This document shows, piece by piece, positions 14,033 to 14,359 of a DNA stretch of 14,359 nt. The notes beneath the pieces are model-generated. The model was given only the letters and a program-made list of their open reading frames with translations. It searched no databases and was not told the origin of the DNA. The position numbers were made by a program, and so were the translations under genes. Every line of letters begins with the position of its first letter. Position 1 is the stretch's first letter. The stretch is from Alphaproteobacteria bacterium. Lineage in GTDB: Bacteria > Pseudomonadota > Alphaproteobacteria > Micropepsales > Micropepsaceae. The stretch is taken from positions 1-14,359 of the forward strand of contig JAGWSK010000288.1 in NCBI GenBank assembly GCA_028869355.1, read 5' to 3'.

Positions 14033-14359
14033 TCGGCGTTGCGGCAAATCTCGGGCAGTTCGATACCGCCGATCACAGCGTTGGCGAACAGACGGTCCTG
14101 ATCGGACTTTCCGCCGCAATTGTGTCGGTGCAGGAGGAGCGCCCGCGCGTGCTGGTCGTGCATCGCCGCGCCCCGACAGGTGCGGCAATAGCCGTACCGG
14201 TTGAGCGCGACGGGGTGGCCGATGCACTCCCGTTCGGCAATTTCGATCCCCTGTCGCACCGCACTCTGGAATCGGGTCTGCGCAACTGGGTTCAGGCGCA
14301 GACCGGTGTCCAGCTCGGCTATGTGGAACAGCTTTATACTTTTGGCGATCGCGGCCGGC
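14029..14359 (+). CDS. Nudix-fold protein with degenerate catalytic box, probable NAD-related regulator (5' part)
   Basis: The frame starts at an ATGA overlap with the phosphatase gene and is open to the window end, giving 110 residues. Strand blocks TVLIGLSAAIVSV (22-34) and RVLVVHRRAP (40-49) and the ending YVEQLYTFGDRGR resemble the Nudix domain of NrtR-like regulators. In the Nudix box the catalytic REUXEEXGU is replaced by NWVQAQTGV (86-94), so Arg and all three Glu of this part are missing. Hydrolysis is therefore unlikely and ligand sensing more likely. Alphaproteobacteria have a Nudix-containing NAD regulator of this kind, from memory called NadQ, with a C-terminal DNA-binding part. 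That part would lie outside the window, so the regulator role is inference. Confidence 0.8.
   Translation, partial: MIGVAANLGQFDTADHSVGEQTVLIGLSAAIVSVQEERPRVLVVHRRAPTGAAIAVPVERDGVADALPFGNFDPLSHRTLESGLRNWVQAQTGVQLGYVEQLYTFGDRGR

Noticed and set aside
1..14359. Mobile elements, phage genes, toxin-antitoxin pairs, CRISPR arrays, tRNA or rRNA genes
   Set aside because: No transposase, integrase, array of spaced repeats or RNA gene could be recognised on either strand.

Overview
The window looks like chromosomal DNA from an alphaproteobacterium of moderately high G+C, perhaps in or near the Hyphomicrobiales. This rests on a Usg-family protein (nearly confined to that class), the type of YgfZ, Tag and QueE proteins present, and tightly packed short operons. 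I see no mobile element, tRNA, rRNA or CRISPR array. Genus cannot be decided from the sequence alone.

Layout. 1-1729 (+): the end of a Sua5-type threonylcarbamoyl-AMP synthase overlaps an FAD-linked oxidoreductase gene. 1706-2281 (-): an FKBP-type prolyl isomerase lipoprotein, followed by a 354-bp non-coding stretch that holds two clear hairpins. 2636-4176 (+): a Nudix hydrolase overlaps a GT4 glycosyltransferase that probably uses a rare start codon. 4183-4836 (-): a LysE/RhtB exporter. 5124-5387 (+): the small Usg protein. 5410-8192 (-): a two-gene operon of a second GT4 glycosyltransferase and an AsnB-type amidotransferase. 8304-9738 (+): ygfZ and tag, overlapping. 9720-12772 (-): a universal stress protein followed by a compact queC-queE-queD-queF operon. 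12831-14359 (+): an HD phosphohydrolase, a tyrosine-phosphatase-fold protein, and the start of a protein with a Nudix fold whose catalytic box is degenerate.

How the genes work together. QueD, QueE, QueC and QueF are consecutive enzymes from dihydroneopterin triphosphate to preQ1, the base that goes into tRNA as queuosine. FolE, Tgt, QueA and QueG/QueH are not in the window. With the Sua5 end and YgfZ (needed for some Fe-S-dependent tRNA modification), tRNA modification is a recurring theme. The glycosyltransferase/AsnB pair suggests an amidated glycan or glycolipid. The last three genes may form a nucleotide or NAD-linked module: the terminal protein resembles a Nudix-type NAD-responsive regulator of alphaproteobacteria.

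The main points for a second look are a QueD that lacks the usual catalytic cysteine inside an otherwise textbook preQ1 operon, the glycosyltransferase/amidotransferase pair, the degenerate Nudix sensor, the structured 354-bp gap, and four tail-to-tail gene pairs with almost no room for terminators. I see no clear multi-gene defence or other wholly new system.
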